Counted from the stretch's first letter, positions 9,943 through 20,279 are shown. The stretch: DNA of 64,000 nucleotides from Hyphomicrobiales bacterium (GCA_900470285.1 UCAG01000003.1:434001-498000), one strand, 5' to 3'. Translations and numbers: made by a program. The notes: generated from the sequence alone by a model not told the origin.

Positions 9943-9973
9943 TTCGGGGCCACTTTGGGAAAAGCGCCCCGAA
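9943..9973 (-). promoter_or_regulatory. Intercistronic hairpin between mdh and sucC
   Basis: An 8-bp perfect inverted repeat, TTCGGGGC 9943-9950 and GCCCCGAA 9966-9973, lies just after the mdh stop codon. It has no U-tract on the minus strand, so it is probably a processing or partial-termination structure. Confidence 0.5.
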
Positions 9974-9999
9974 ACATCCCAGAACTTGAATAAGGGAGC

Positions 10000-10980
<981 letters not shown>

Positions 10981-11090
10981 CTAAAATCTAACTAAAACAG
11001 CCTAACCTCTGCTCAGGTGTTTCCGACCGGTTACGCCTGCAGAGGCCATTACGCTGTATGGTCGATATGCCCGTTTTCAAAATAACTCAA

Positions 11091-11118
11091 CTAATAATTT
11101 TGTATTTAAAGATTTCAA
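11091..11118 (-). promoter_or_regulatory. Possible sigma-70 promoter for mdh-suc
   Basis: On the minus strand TTGAAA (11113-11118) is followed after 16 bp by TATTAG (11091-11096), about 130 bp before the mdh ATG. This is a pattern match only. Confidence 0.3.
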
Positions 11119-11138
11119 TCGTTTAGCTAAATAAGTTC

Positions 11139-11152
11139 TTACGTAAACGTAA
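11139..11152. promoter_or_regulatory. Operator-like dyad TTACGT-AA-ACGTAA
   Basis: A perfect 6-bp inverted repeat with a 2-bp spacer lies about 20 bp upstream of the tentative mdh -35 box. The ACGT-centred half sites resemble MerR- or TetR-type operators. The regulator is unknown. Confidence 0.45.
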
Positions 11153-11180
11153 ATCATTTTTGACAAAATGCGGAATTTTT

Positions 11181-11204
11181 CCTGTTTCATATCATGAAAT
11201 CAGG
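11181..11204. promoter_or_regulatory. Second dyad upstream of mdh
   Basis: TTTCAT (11185-11190) and ATGAAA (11194-11199) form a perfect inverted repeat with a 3-bp centre. The CCTG and CAGG flanks extend it with one unpaired base. It is a candidate regulator site or short hairpin. Confidence 0.35.
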
Positions 11205-11299
11205 GAAAGGAATTTTACCGGAATTTTTGTCCGCTTACAGCTGATTTTTGTTTGTTCAGAATGGCTTACAGTCAGCCCGATTGCGGAATGCTTATTTGT

Positions 11300-11323
11300 T
11301 GAATCATAAGTGCTCTTATGATT
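11300..11323. repeat. Perfect 10-bp inverted repeat
   Basis: GAATCATAAG and CTTATGATTC are separated by TGCT. The repeat lies between the end of zapE and the mdh regulatory region. There is no U-tract on either side. Confidence 0.5.
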
Positions 11324-11349
11324 CCCCTGACTGGCATAAATTAGGCCAT

Positions 11350-11373
11350 GATCGTCACAAAATAGTGACGATC
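11350..11373 (-). terminator. Hairpin downstream of zapE
   Basis: A perfect 9-bp stem, GATCGTCAC 11350-11358 with GTGACGATC 11365-11373, lies 29 bp after the zapE stop. It is placed like a terminator but lacks a U-tract, so the call is tentative. Confidence 0.4.
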
Positions 11374-11401
11374 CGAAAATCCGGCCTGTTTTGCAGACAG
11401 A

Positions 11402-12586
11402 TCACGCTGTGATCCGCTCTGCATCTGATTCATTTGTCTCAAATGCTTCAAGATATTCCGCACTCTGCATCTCGAAAAGACGCGATGCGGTACGGTCAAA
11501 TTCAAAAGCTTCTGTGCCGCTGGAGGCACTATAGAGTTTGTCGGGTGTTGCTGCGGCAGAGATGATAACACGGGCGCGCTGGTCGTAAAGTGTATCCACC
11601 AGCAGAATGAAACGTTTGGCTTCATTTCTCCTAGCAAGATCCAGCACCGGCACATGATCGATAAACATAGTGCGAAAACGCGCCATGATCGCCAGATAAT
11701 CTGCGGCAGCCAGCGGTTTTGCGCAGAGTTCATCAAAGGTTACACGAACGGCTTTGCCAACAGTGCGGTTCAGATGAATGCTGCGGCCTTTGACCTTGAT
11801 AACCTCTGATGTCTCAAGCCTGCCTTCCGTCAGACTATGCCATGCCTCGTCCATTCTGGCATCTGTTTTGAGCCCGAGCGGTGTGAGATAGACCGGCTGG
11901 CGGTCGAGCTTTTCAAGGCGATAATCGGTGCGCGAATCCAGATTGATCACATCAACACGGGTTTTGAGAATGCTGACAAAAGGCAAAAACAGCTGACGGT
12001 TGAGACCATTCGGATAGAGATTATCGGGTGCTACATTGGATGTGGCAACCAGCACCACGCCGCGCTCGAACAACGCCGAGAACAAACGCGACAGGATCAT
12101 CGCATCGGCAATATCTGTGACGGTAAATTCATCAAAACACAGAACCCATGCCTGTTTTTCCAGCGCTTCTGCAACCGGCGGGATCGGGTCTTCCTGTTTG
12201 GTTTCACCTTTTTTGAAAGCCTGACGGTGAGCATGAATACGCTCATGCACATCGGCCATAAAATCATTAAAATGCGCACGGCGTTTGCGTTCAACCGGCA
12301 GCAATTCAAAGAACATATCCATCAGCATGGTTTTGCCGCGACCGACTTCACCATGAATATATAAGCCCTTGATCGGCTCAGCCACTTTTTTGGATTTTCC
12401 GAATAACCAGCCCAAAGCACTGGATTTACGCGAAAGACGCTTACTGCAAATGGCTTCAATCAAAGCATCAAAACGTTTTGCAAGAATTTGCTGCTGCGGA
12501 TCAGCTTCAATATCGCCGGCAGCAGCCAGAGAGTCGTAGCGTTCTGATACGGACGGATAGGCTTTCAGCGTTTCATTGAAAGACAT
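11402..12586 (-). CDS. zapE: AFG1-family ATPase, cell division protein ZapE
   Basis: P-loop ATPase of the AFG1/ZapE family. The E. coli member acts on the division ring, and the mitochondrial AFG1 is linked to quality control of respiratory-chain subunits. Walker A is GEVGRGKTML and Walker B is LCFDEFTV followed by DIADAMILSRLF. A VATSN sensor motif comes later. I chose the ATG at 12586 (MSFNETLK) because GAGG lies 5 nt upstream. The ATG at 12607 has no ribosome binding site. The product is 394 residues. It is placed between omp19 and mdh, both on the same strand. Confidence 0.93.
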   Translation of the reverse strand: MSFNETLKAYPSVSERYDSLAAAGDIEADPQQQILAKRFDALIEAICSKRLSRKSSALGWLFGKSKKVAEPIKGLYIHGEVGRGKTMLMDMFFELLPVERKRRAHFNDFMADVHERIHAHRQAFKKGETKQEDPIPPVAEALEKQAWVLCFDEFTVTDIADAMILSRLFSALFERGVVLVATSNVAPDNLYPNGLNRQLFLPFVSILKTRVDVINLDSRTDYRLEKLDRQPVYLTPLGLKTDARMDEAWHSLTEGRLETSEVIKVKGRSIHLNRTVGKAVRVTFDELCAKPLAAADYLAIMARFRTMFIDHVPVLDLARRNEAKRFILLVDTLYDQRARVIISAAATPDKLYSASSGTEAFEFDRTASRLFEMQSAEYLEAFETNESDAERITA

Positions 12587-12628
12587 GACAACCTCATTCA
12601 GGCTCATTCAGGCGCTGTTCTATAAATG

Positions 12629-12657
12629 AAAAGCCGCAGATTGTGTCTGCAGCTTTT
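12629..12657 (-). terminator. Rho-independent terminator of omp19
   Basis: A 12-bp stem with one mismatch position (12629-12640 with 12646-12657) and a TTGTG loop lies 25 bp after the omp19 stop codon. On the minus strand it ends GCTTTTCATTTAT. Confidence 0.8.
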
Positions 12658-12682
12658 ATAATTCTATAATGTCAGCAAGTTT

Positions 12683-13228
12683 TTAGCGGGACAAGCTGAT
12701 CGGCTGACCGCCGGAAGTCTGACCGTCAAAACGGCCGTCAGCAGATGAATAAAGCGACGCAACTGTGCCGCCATTCGCATCATAAAGGACAAGCTGTTTG
12801 CCGTTAACCGACCAAGAGGACAGGTTGGCAAGTTCACCCGGACAACGCAGCGGACCCGCGCGGAAGCCCTGACCGAATTTGGTTTGCGGGGTTGCAACTT
12901 TACAGCTCTGGCCGGCAAGCGAAGCATTCCACACACCGGCAACTTTGCCCGGTGTCAGATCAACGGAAGATGCAGGTGGCAGGCTGGCAACCTGTGTATT
13001 GCCCTGCGGCTGGGTATTCATATCATTCGGGTTTGCCGGAAACTGTGATGAATTCACATCATTCAGCGAGCCGGACTGAACCGAAGTTGTCGGTGCAGGA
13101 CGTAAAGGAGCAGGATTTTGTGCCTGCGGGGGAGTGTTGCTGGCCATGTTGTCAAAACGCGAACTCTGGCAGCCGGCGAGAATGGTGGCAGCTGCAAGTC
13201 CGAGCAGGCCAATCTTAGAAACTCCCAT
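12683..13228 (-). CDS. omp19: Outer-membrane lipoprotein of the Omp19/Inh protease-inhibitor family
   Basis: A lipoprotein of 181 residues. The signal peptide ends in the lipobox LAGC, with the acylated cysteine at residue 20. It is followed by a disordered Pro/Asn/Gln-rich segment (about 25-85) and a C-terminal Inh-type beta-barrel domain (VWNASLAGQSC to the end) with two cysteines in GQSC and RCPG. The domain matches Brucella Omp19, reported as a surface-exposed inhibitor of host proteases. The ribosome binding site AAGGAG abuts the first ATG (13234) but sits 6 nt before the second, so the start is 13228. This is the strongest taxonomic marker in the window. Confidence 0.93.
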   Translation of the reverse strand: MGVSKIGLLGLAAATILAGCQSSRFDNMASNTPPQAQNPAPLRPAPTTSVQSGSLNDVNSSQFPANPNDMNTQPQGNTQVASLPPASSVDLTPGKVAGVWNASLAGQSCKVATPQTKFGQGFRAGPLRCPGELANLSSWSVNGKQLVLYDANGGTVASLYSSADGRFDGQTSGGQPISLSR

Positions 13229-13785
13229 ACCCATCTCCTTGATAGTGTGGTTTCCGAAGCGGAATTTTTGAAACAGTTCCGTCTTCAGGTCAATATTGAG
13301 GCAAAATCCGCTGCACTTTAGACCATTTTGTATTCAAAAGGAATCATTGAACAAAAGGGAAATAAGTATGGTTGCATGATTTTACGGCTTCAGCCTTGGT
13401 TTAATCTGACAGGTCGTGGCCTGACAGTATGAAAACCTGTCTGGCAGCAAAATTTGAGCAGATTATGATTTTAAGATAAACATATTTTACCGGCAGGCCA
13501 AGGCGTGATCTGCCTTCCACGACAGGTTTCAGACAAAAACGCATCACTGCTTTTCGAATCATTGGCACATATACTGGCAATTTGAGAGAAGTTCCGCCAT
13601 ATAGGCCTGTAAATGTATATCCGGAGTGCCTTGCGTAAAGTGTGAAGCGCTTTCAGGATATGCTTTAAGGTAAAATCTCCGGACGCTGCCTGTTTTTCGT
13701 ATCTCTGCGAACTGAATTTTGTCGATGTTCCGCATTAAGGCTGCTGATATGCCGTAACCGGAATATATCTTAAAACTGTGAAACT
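13229..13785. other. Divergent intergenic region omp19-dapF
   Basis: The region is 557 bp with no convincing ORF on either strand. It must hold the promoters for omp19 (minus) and dapF (plus). One weak dyad is visible: GACAGGT 13408-13414 and ACCTGTC 13435-13441, with CTGACAG repeated nearby. Nothing else is recognised. Confidence 0.6.
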
Positions 13786-14682
13786 ATGTCTGTAGCTATG
13801 TCAGTCAATGCAGCTTTTGCCAAAATGAATGGCCTTGGCAATAAAATTATTGTGGCGGATATGCGTGGCCGGAGTGACCGGATCACGCCTGATGCCGCAC
13901 GCGCATTGAACTCTGATGCTGAGACCGGCTTTGATCAGATCATGGCGATCCATGATCCGAAGACCACGGGCACAGATTATTATATCCGTATTATTAATTG
14001 CGACGGCAGTGAAGCGCAGGCTTGCGGCAATGGTACCCGTTGTGTCGTGCAGGCGCTGGCGGCGGAGACCGGTAAATCGCAATTCACTTTTGAAACGCTG
14101 GCAGGTTTGCTGTTGGCAGAGGAATTGCCGGACGGGCAGATCCGTGTGGATATGGGCAAGCCGCATTTCGAGTGGCAAGCAATTCCATTGGCGGAAGAGT
14201 TTCGCGATACCCGCATGATCGAATTACAGATCGGGCCGATTGATGCACCGGTACTGCATTCGCCGTCTGTGGCGTCGATGGGCAATCCCCATGCAATTTT
14301 CTGGGTCGATCAGGATGTCTGGTCCTATGAGCTGGATAAGTTTGGCCCATTGCTGGAAAATCATCCGATCTTTCCGGAAAAAGCAAATATTTCTATCGCG
14401 CAGGTCACGGCACAAGATGAGCTGACCATTCGCACCTGGGAGCGTGGTGTCGGATTGACGCGTGCTTGCGGCTCTGCTGCCTGCGCCGCCGGTGTATCGG
14501 CAGCACGCACACGCCGTACAGGGCGCAATGTAAAAGTCATTGTTCCGGGCGGGCCATTGCAGATCGACTGGCGCGATGATGATCATGTTTTAATGACAGG
14601 ACCGGCTGAATGGGAGTTTTCGGGGCAGTTTGATCCGGCAACAGGTCTTTGGGCAAAAGACACAACAGCGGAAGGTGCCTGA
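13786..14682 (+). CDS. dapF: Diaminopimelate epimerase
   Basis: Converts LL- to meso-diaminopimelate for lysine and peptidoglycan synthesis. It is 298 residues. The two catalytic cysteines are C80 in ACGNGTRC and the one in ACGSAACA near residue 227, and the N-terminal KMNGLGNK motif is present. No clear ribosome binding site distinguishes the ATG at 13786 from one at 13798. Its stop lies 2 bp before the mtaB ATG, so dapF-mtaB-ftsY-ispZ probably form an operon. Confidence 0.96.
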   Translation: MSVAMSVNAAFAKMNGLGNKIIVADMRGRSDRITPDAARALNSDAETGFDQIMAIHDPKTTGTDYYIRIINCDGSEAQACGNGTRCVVQALAAETGKSQFTFETLAGLLLAEELPDGQIRVDMGKPHFEWQAIPLAEEFRDTRMIELQIGPIDAPVLHSPSVASMGNPHAIFWVDQDVWSYELDKFGPLLENHPIFPEKANISIAQVTAQDELTIRTWERGVGLTRACGSAACAAGVSAARTRRTGRNVKVIVPGGPLQIDWRDDDHVLMTGPAEWEFSGQFDPATGLWAKDTTAEGA

Positions 14683-14684
14683 TT

Positions 14685-15965
14685 ATGGCGGTTGAGGTTG
14701 TAACATTCGGCTGCCGGCTGAATACTTATGAATCCGAAGTGATGAAACGCGAAGCTGATGAGGCCGGTCTCGGCACATTGGAAAACGGCGCGATTATTTT
14801 CAATACATGTGCAGTTACAGCGGAAGCGGTGCGCCAGGCCCGTCAGGCGATCCGTAAAGCACGTCGTGACAATCCGGAAGCCCGTATTATCGTAACCGGT
14901 TGTGCGGCGCAGACCGGTGCCGATGATTTCGCGGCGATGGACGAAGTTGATCTCGTGCTCGGCAATGAAGAAAAACTGAAATCCAATTCCTACCGTATGC
15001 TGCCGGATTTTGGTGTGAACCAGTTCGAGAAGGTGCGCGTCAACGATATTATGGAAGTGCGCGAAACCGCCAGCCATATGGTGGACGCTATTGAGGGCCG
15101 TGCCCGTGCCTTTGTGCAGGTACAGAACGGCTGTGATCATCGCTGCACTTTCTGTATTATTCCTTATGGCCGTGGTAATTCCCGCTCTGTCCCGATGGGC
15201 GGTGTGGTTGAGCAGGTCAAGAGACTGGTCGGTAACGGCTATGCGGAAGTGGTGCTGACCGGCGTTGATATGACCTCCTACGGGCCTGATCTGCCGGGGA
15301 ATTTACGCCTTGGCAAGCTGGTGAAAACCGTTTTGTCTCAGGTGCCGGATTTGCAGCGTTTGCGCTTGTCTTCGATCGACTCGATTGAGGCGGACGAAGA
15401 CCTGATGGAAGCACTGGCCAATGAAAAACGCCTGATGCCGCATCTGCATCTCTCATTGCAGTCAGGGGATAATATGATCCTCAAGCGGATGAAACGCCGT
15501 CATTTGCGTGATGACTCCATCCGTTTCTGCGAAGATGTGCGTAAACTGCGGCCTGATGCGGTGTTTGGTGCGGATATTATCGCCGGTTTCCCTACTGAAA
15601 CGGAAGAGATGTTCCAGAATTCTATCCGTATTGTGGAAGAATGCGGCCTCAGCCATTTGCATGTTTTCCCTTACAGTCCGCGTGAAGGCACGCCTGCCGC
15701 GCGCATGCCGCAATTGCGTCGTGAAGTGATCAAGGAACGGGCTGCCCGTCTGCGTGTTGCCGGTGATGCAGCTTATCGCTTGCATCTGGAAAGCCTCAAA
15801 GGCACTGTGCAGAATATTCTCGTGGAGCGGGATGGATTGGGCCGGACTGAAGGCTTTACACTGGCAGGGCTGAATACGGACGATCTGAGCGCCGGACAGA
15901 TTGTCAGCCGCGTGATCTCCGGTCATGATGGTGACAAGCTGCTGGCTGTTCCGCAAAATATCTAA
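14685..15965 (+). CDS. mtaB: tRNA threonylcarbamoyladenosine methylthiotransferase MtaB
   Basis: Radical-SAM enzyme adding a methylthio group to t6A37 in tRNAs reading ANN codons. The 426-residue protein has an N-terminal methylthiotransferase domain (GCRLNTYES, then FNTCAVT and TGCAAQ giving its cluster cysteines). A radical SAM core follows with CDHRCTFC (C-x3-C-x2-C), and a C-terminal TRAM-like segment begins near KGTVQNIL. The start at 14685 has GAAGG upstream and begins MAVEVV. An earlier in-frame ATG at 14649 lies inside dapF. Its partner TsaD, which helps make t6A, is encoded at 55203. Confidence 0.95.
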   Translation: MAVEVVTFGCRLNTYESEVMKREADEAGLGTLENGAIIFNTCAVTAEAVRQARQAIRKARRDNPEARIIVTGCAAQTGADDFAAMDEVDLVLGNEEKLKSNSYRMLPDFGVNQFEKVRVNDIMEVRETASHMVDAIEGRARAFVQVQNGCDHRCTFCIIPYGRGNSRSVPMGGVVEQVKRLVGNGYAEVVLTGVDMTSYGPDLPGNLRLGKLVKTVLSQVPDLQRLRLSSIDSIEADEDLMEALANEKRLMPHLHLSLQSGDNMILKRMKRRHLRDDSIRFCEDVRKLRPDAVFGADIIAGFPTETEEMFQNSIRIVEECGLSHLHVFPYSPREGTPAARMPQLRREVIKERAARLRVAGDAAYRLHLESLKGTVQNILVERDGLGRTEGFTLAGLNTDDLSAGQIVSRVISGHDGDKLLAVPQNI

Positions 15966-15995
15966 TTATCATTCGAAATAAGAAGCGCTGTATTC

Positions 15996-17423
15996 ATGGC
16001 TATGGGTTTTATAAAAAAGATTTTTTCTTTCGGCAAAAAGGAAGAGGCTTCTTCCGCTCCGTCAGAGGAAGTTCTGTCGCCTTTAGCAGAAGAGGGCGCA
16101 CCGGTTGCAGCAGAACATGCTCGTGTTGAACCTCATCATGAGACTATGCTGGAAAAGATCGAAGAGCTGCTTTCCCAGCCGGTTATCGCTGATCCGGCGA
16201 CGATTGAACTGACACCGGTTTATGATACGCCGGAGCCGGATGAGACCGACCTTGAAGAGAAGCTGCAGACGGAAGAGCCGCCTCACGAGACTTTTCTGGA
16301 AAAGGTGGAAGAACTGCTTTCCCAGCCGGTCATCGCTGATCCGGCAACGATTGAACTGGCACCGGTCTATCCTGAAACCGAGCCTGAAATTACCGATGCT
16401 GATGCGGAAGTGGTTCCTGCGCCAAAACCGGTGAAAGTGACAGTCAGCAAAGCGGTTGAAGCAAAACAGGAACCGGTTGTTGTCGAAGCTGAGCCGGAAA
16501 AGAAACAGTCATGGTTTGAGCGGCTGCGCAGCGGTTTGTCGCGCTCTTCACAACAGCTGGGCGATTCTATTGGCGGCATTTTCACCAAGCGCAAACTGGA
16601 TGAAGACACACTTCAGGAATTGGAAGATGTGCTGATTCAGGCCGATCTTGGTCTGGAAACTGCGATGCGTATCACTGACAGTCTGTCATCCGGCCGCTAT
16701 GGCAAAGATATTTCGACTGATGAAGTGCGCCGCATTATGCGCTCTGAAATCGAAAAAGTTCTGGTGCCGGTGGCAAAGCCCCTTGAGCTTGATCTGTCTC
16801 ATAAACCGCATGTCATTCTTGTGGTTGGTGTGAATGGCACAGGAAAGACGACAACAATCGGCAAGCTGGCTGCGAAACTGACCGCAGGCGGGTTGAAAGT
16901 GATGCTGGCTGCCGGTGATACATTCCGTGCGGCGGCGATTGAACAATTGCATATCTGGGGCGAGCGCACCGGTTCACCGGTTGTGTCATCCAAACTTGGT
17001 GCCGATGCAGCAGGTCTTGCCTTTGATGCATGGCAACAGGCCAAAGATGCCGGCAGCGATGTGCTGATCATTGATACGGCTGGTCGTTTGCAGAACAAAG
17101 CCGAGCTGATGGATGAGTTGGCGAAGATCGTGCGCGTGCTTGGCAAGCATGATCCGGAAGCACCACATACAGTATTGCAGACACTCGATGCCACCACCGG
17201 TCAGAATGCGCTTAGTCAGGTAGAGATTTTCAAGAATATTGCCGGTGTGAATGGTTTGGTAATGACCAAGCTCGATGGTTCCGCCCGTGGTGGTATTCTG
17301 GTGGCGATTGCCGCCAAACATAAATTGCCGGTCTATTTTGTTGGTGTCGGTGAACAGATTGATGATCTTGAGCCGTTTACGGCACAGGATTTTGCCGGAG
17401 CAATTGCGGGAGAAGCACGATGA
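15996..17423 (+). CDS. ftsY: Signal recognition particle receptor FtsY
   Basis: SRP-receptor GTPase that delivers ribosome-nascent chains to the inner membrane. It is 475 residues. An acidic N-terminal A domain (about 1-170) is followed by the N domain and the GTPase G domain with GVNGTGKTT near residue 277, DTAGR and TKLDG. The A domain contains a near-perfect tandem copy of 29 residues (48-76 and 97-125). The last four bases ATGA overlap the ispZ start, so the two are translationally coupled. Confidence 0.97.
   Translation: MAMGFIKKIFSFGKKEEASSAPSEEVLSPLAEEGAPVAAEHARVEPHHETMLEKIEELLSQPVIADPATIELTPVYDTPEPDETDLEEKLQTEEPPHETFLEKVEELLSQPVIADPATIELAPVYPETEPEITDADAEVVPAPKPVKVTVSKAVEAKQEPVVVEAEPEKKQSWFERLRSGLSRSSQQLGDSIGGIFTKRKLDEDTLQELEDVLIQADLGLETAMRITDSLSSGRYGKDISTDEVRRIMRSEIEKVLVPVAKPLELDLSHKPHVILVVGVNGTGKTTTIGKLAAKLTAGGLKVMLAAGDTFRAAAIEQLHIWGERTGSPVVSSKLGADAAGLAFDAWQQAKDAGSDVLIIDTAGRLQNKAELMDELAKIVRVLGKHDPEAPHTVLQTLDATTGQNALSQVEIFKNIAGVNGLVMTKLDGSARGGILVAIAAKHKLPVYFVGVGEQIDDLEPFTAQDFAGAIAGEAR
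16137..16370 (+). repeat. Internal coding repeat in ftsY
   Basis: An 87-bp unit at 16137-16223 recurs at 16284-16370, encoding HET(M/F)LEK(I/V)EELL followed by [13 protein letters not shown] and (T/A)PVY. 26 of 29 residues are identical. A 60-bp acidic spacer separates the copies. Confidence 0.95.
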
Positions 17424-18094
17424 ACGATCAGATTTTTGAACGCGACCCGTCTGACCCGCAGCGTAAAGAAGTCCCGCCGCTGTTAAAGCTGGCACTGGAA
17501 CTCGGGCCTTTGCTGGTGTTCTTTTTTGCCAATTCGCGTGGCGAATGGCTGGTGGAGCGTTTTCCTGTTCTGGCACAGATCGGCCAGCCGATTTTTATTG
17601 CGACAGCCTTGTTCATGGCCGCCACAGTGATTGCGCTGGTCGTATCATGGATCATGACACGCAGCCTGCCGATCATGCCGCTGGTTTCGGGTATTGTCGT
17701 GCTGGTTTTCGGTGCTCTGACGCTGTGGCTGCACAATGACACTTTCATAAAAATGAAACCAACCATTGTTAACAGCCTGTTCGGTGCGATTCTGCTGGGC
17801 GGCTTGTTGTTTGGCAAAGCCTTGCTCGGCTATGTCTTCGATCAGGCTTTCAAGCTGGATGCGGAAGGCTGGCGTAAGCTGACATTGCGCTGGGGTTTGT
17901 TTTTCTTCGTGCTGGCTGTGATTAATGAAGTTGTATGGCGGAATTTCCCGACCGATACATGGGTCACATTCAAAGTGTGGGGCGTCATGCCGCTTACCAT
18001 TGCTTTTACAATGTTCCAGCTGCCACTGATTAAAAAACATTCTCTGGTGCCATGGGGCGCAGAAGATGACACCGCATCAGTGAATAAAAAATAA
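17420..18094 (+). CDS. ispZ: Septation protein A / inner-membrane protein IspZ (YciB family)
   Basis: An integral membrane protein of 224 residues with about five to six hydrophobic spans. The family hallmark [11 protein letters not shown] lies near the N terminus and [18 protein letters not shown] near the C terminus. The family is linked to septum formation and envelope integrity in Gram-negatives, but the exact activity is unsettled. It overlaps ftsY by four bases and is followed 15 bp later by gloB. Confidence 0.92.
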   Translation: MNDQIFERDPSDPQRKEVPPLLKLALELGPLLVFFFANSRGEWLVERFPVLAQIGQPIFIATALFMAATVIALVVSWIMTRSLPIMPLVSGIVVLVFGALTLWLHNDTFIKMKPTIVNSLFGAILLGGLLFGKALLGYVFDQAFKLDAEGWRKLTLRWGLFFFVLAVINEVVWRNFPTDTWVTFKVWGVMPLTIAFTMFQLPLIKKHSLVPWGAEDDTASVNKK

Positions 18095-18109
18095 GCGGGA
18101 GCGAAACGG

Positions 18110-18874
18110 ATGGCTCGTCTTGAAATCGAACAGTTCTATTGTCGCGAAGATAATTTCGGCGTTCTGATTCATGATCCGGAAACGGGGCTGACAGCATCAA
18201 TGGATGCGCCGGAAGAACTGGCAATCCGTTCGGCTTTGGCGCGTCGCGGCTGGAAGCTCGATTATATTTTTACGACCCATCATCACCTCGATCATGTGGA
18301 CGCGAATGAAGCATTGAAACGCATCTATGGGGCACAGATCACAGGACCTGCAGCGGAAAAGATTCCGGGCGCGGATCGCGGTGTGAAAGACGGTGACAGG
18401 TTTCAGTTCGGCTCGTTTGAAGTGCAGGTGATTTCCACGCCTGGTCATACGGCCGGAGAGGTGAGTTATTATCTGCCGCAGGCAAAAGTTGCTTTTACGG
18501 GAGACACATTATTCGCTCTGGGTTGTGGCCGCCTGTTTGAAGGCACACCGGCAGATATGTATGCATCGCTGCAGAAGCTGGCTTTGCTGCCGGTTGATAC
18601 AAAAGTCTATTGCGGACACGAATATACGCTGAATAATCTGCGTTTCGCGCTCGATGTTGACGGTACCAATCCGGCACTGAAAGAGCGTGGCCGTGAGATT
18701 GAGCGGCTGCGGGCAGAAGGTCTGCCGACCCTACCGACCAGTATCGGGCTTGAAATGGCGACTAATCCGTTTTTACGTACGCATGACAGCGCAGTGCGCA
18801 AACAGCTTGGGATGGAAGATGCCAGCGAGTTGCAGGTTTTTGCGGAACTGCGTAAACGCAAAGATCATTTTTGA
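18110..18874 (+). CDS. gloB: Hydroxyacylglutathione hydrolase (glyoxalase II)
   Basis: Metallo-beta-lactamase-fold hydrolase that splits S-lactoylglutathione into lactate and glutathione, completing methylglyoxal detoxification. The 254 residues match the family. The binuclear metal site starts with THHHLDH (T56-H62). GHTAGEVSYY, FTGDTLF and GCGRLFEGT follow, and KVYCGHEYT is the last metal-ligand motif. It lies in a plus-strand run after ispZ. In other rhizobial genomes gloB commonly neighbours a methyltransferase gene like the one at 63597, which here lies 45 kb away. Confidence 0.95.
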   Translation: MARLEIEQFYCREDNFGVLIHDPETGLTASMDAPEELAIRSALARRGWKLDYIFTTHHHLDHVDANEALKRIYGAQITGPAAEKIPGADRGVKDGDRFQFGSFEVQVISTPGHTAGEVSYYLPQAKVAFTGDTLFALGCGRLFEGTPADMYASLQKLALLPVDTKVYCGHEYTLNNLRFALDVDGTNPALKERGREIERLRAEGLPTLPTSIGLEMATNPFLRTHDSAVRKQLGMEDASELQVFAELRKRKDHF

Positions 18875-18902
18875 CAAAAGCCGTTTGAGGCAAAGGTATA
18901 GT

Positions 18903-19406
18903 ATGATTTGTCTGTTCCGCCGTCCGGCTCTTACATTTATCGCCGGTTCTTTTCTCGCAGCGGGTTTTTTCGCTGTTATGCCTTTGACCACCAATGCAGC
19001 ATTTGCGCAGAGTTTTTCTGAAGTGGCCAAACCGGAAGTGCCGGCGGAAGTGAACAATTATCCGCTTGATGAAAAATTTCTGACTAAGATGGAAGCTGCA
19101 CAAGCCGAGCTCAACACGATGGATATGTCCGGCAGTGGTGATGATGAGGCCGGTACCGGCGATCATTCACCAAAGGCGCTGGCTGCCCGCATTGAAAAGC
19201 AGCCGAAAGTGATGGCTGTGCTCGAAAAACACGGACTGACTGCGCAGGATTATATTTACGGCTATTTCGCTCTGGTCAGCAGTGTAAGCGCCGTTGAAGC
19301 TGAAAATGAAGAACAGCTTGTTGATGAGTTAAAAGGCATCAATCCGGCGCATGTCACTTTCGGTAAACAGTATATTGATCGTATCCATAAGCTGTTGGGC
19401 GAATAA
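18903..19406 (+). CDS. Secreted hypothetical protein
   Basis: A 167-residue protein that I do not recognise. An N-terminal signal peptide of about 36 residues ends AAFAQ. The mature part is mostly helical and acidic with a Gly/Asp/Glu-rich segment (SGSGDDEAGTGD) and a conserved-looking C-terminal half, LAARIEKQPKVMAVL to YIDRIHKLL. The ATG at 18903 has AAAGG 6 nt upstream. It follows gloB by 28 bp and converges on the DUF3108 gene. Likely periplasmic. Confidence 0.75.
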   Translation: MICLFRRPALTFIAGSFLAAGFFAVMPLTTNAAFAQSFSEVAKPEVPAEVNNYPLDEKFLTKMEAAQAELNTMDMSGSGDDEAGTGDHSPKALAARIEKQPKVMAVLEKHGLTAQDYIYGYFALVSSVSAVEAENEEQLVDELKGINPAHVTFGKQYIDRIHKLLGE

Positions 19407-19430
19407 TTGACCCTCTGGGCATTGCGTTAA

Positions 19431-20279
19431 TCATTTCGTCTGCTCAAAACGTGTTGCGCGGACTTTAACAGTTCCGATTTGTGTACCGACACTGGCGGCC
19501 ACAGGGGCGTAAATTCCTGCACCCTGCTGATCAGTATTCAGCGAGGCGAAACTGATGGTGATTTTGCTTTTGTCCGCCAGATAGCGCACGGATTTCTTGT
19601 CTTTCTCATAGCCGGAGACAGGGACAAATTTAGCATTGCAGGTGATTGCAGTGCCGTCAAAACCTTTCACCGAAAACACCTCAGTTCCCGCCGGACTTAA
19701 CCGGATCTGCGCGCGCGTCTGCCCGTCAAAGATTTGTAGTGTCCGGTTACAGACTGCAGCAGCAGTGGGGCTGGTAATCATCATTGCGCTGATCGGATCA
19801 AAAACATTTTTCAGATCATCCGGGCGGGTTTCTACCCACGGATCATTTTTCCGGATCGGCGGCTGATTATCGAAAGCACTGACAGAGCCGCTCCTGAAGC
19901 TGATGGCCGTGCGTTTGTGCTTTTTACCGCTTCGATAGGTGGTGAGATAAGAAACGGGCTGAACAGCGGCAGAAGCACCTTGCTTGCGCATATTGCCATT
20001 AATGGTGATGGAGCCTTTGGTACTGTCAAAAATACGAGCAACACCGGAGCTGTGAAAACTTCCGTCAAGTGCGTAAGCATTATTCGTGATTCTGGTATTC
20101 AGTTCAGAACGCGCGATTGTTATACCGAAAACGGAAATACCATATTCCGTGCGGTAGCCGGAATCAGCGGCAAAAGCAGTAGCGGGCATTACGGAGAGGG
20201 CCGTGAGAATTGCTGCTGCAAATATCCGGTTCTGACCGGTTGCGGTATGGATTCTTGCAGCCTTGTCCGTAAACATCAT
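19431..20279 (-). CDS. DUF3108 domain protein, periplasmic
   Basis: A 282-residue protein with a signal peptide ending ATAFAA near residue 38, then a beta-rich body typical of DUF3108 (YRTEYGISVFGITIARSEL at its start, YRSGKKHKRTAISF in the middle). The function of DUF3108 proteins is unknown. A GGGAG ribosome binding site lies 7 nt before the ATG at 20279. It is divergent from rpmB and convergent with the secreted hypothetical at 18903. Confidence 0.8.
   Translation of the reverse strand: MMFTDKAARIHTATGQNRIFAAAILTALSVMPATAFAADSGYRTEYGISVFGITIARSELNTRITNNAYALDGSFHSSGVARIFDSTKGSITINGNMRKQGASAAVQPVSYLTTYRSGKKHKRTAISFRSGSVSAFDNQPPIRKNDPWVETRPDDLKNVFDPISAMMITSPTAAAVCNRTLQIFDGQTRAQIRLSPAGTEVFSVKGFDGTAITCNAKFVPVSGYEKDKKSVRYLADKSKITISFASLNTDQQGAGIYAPVAASVGTQIGTVKVRATRFEQTK

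Noticed and set aside
18687-18902. An N-terminal extension of the secreted protein at 18903
   Set aside because: The upstream frame overlaps gloB and would bury the signal peptide. The ATG at 18903 has a proper ribosome binding site.
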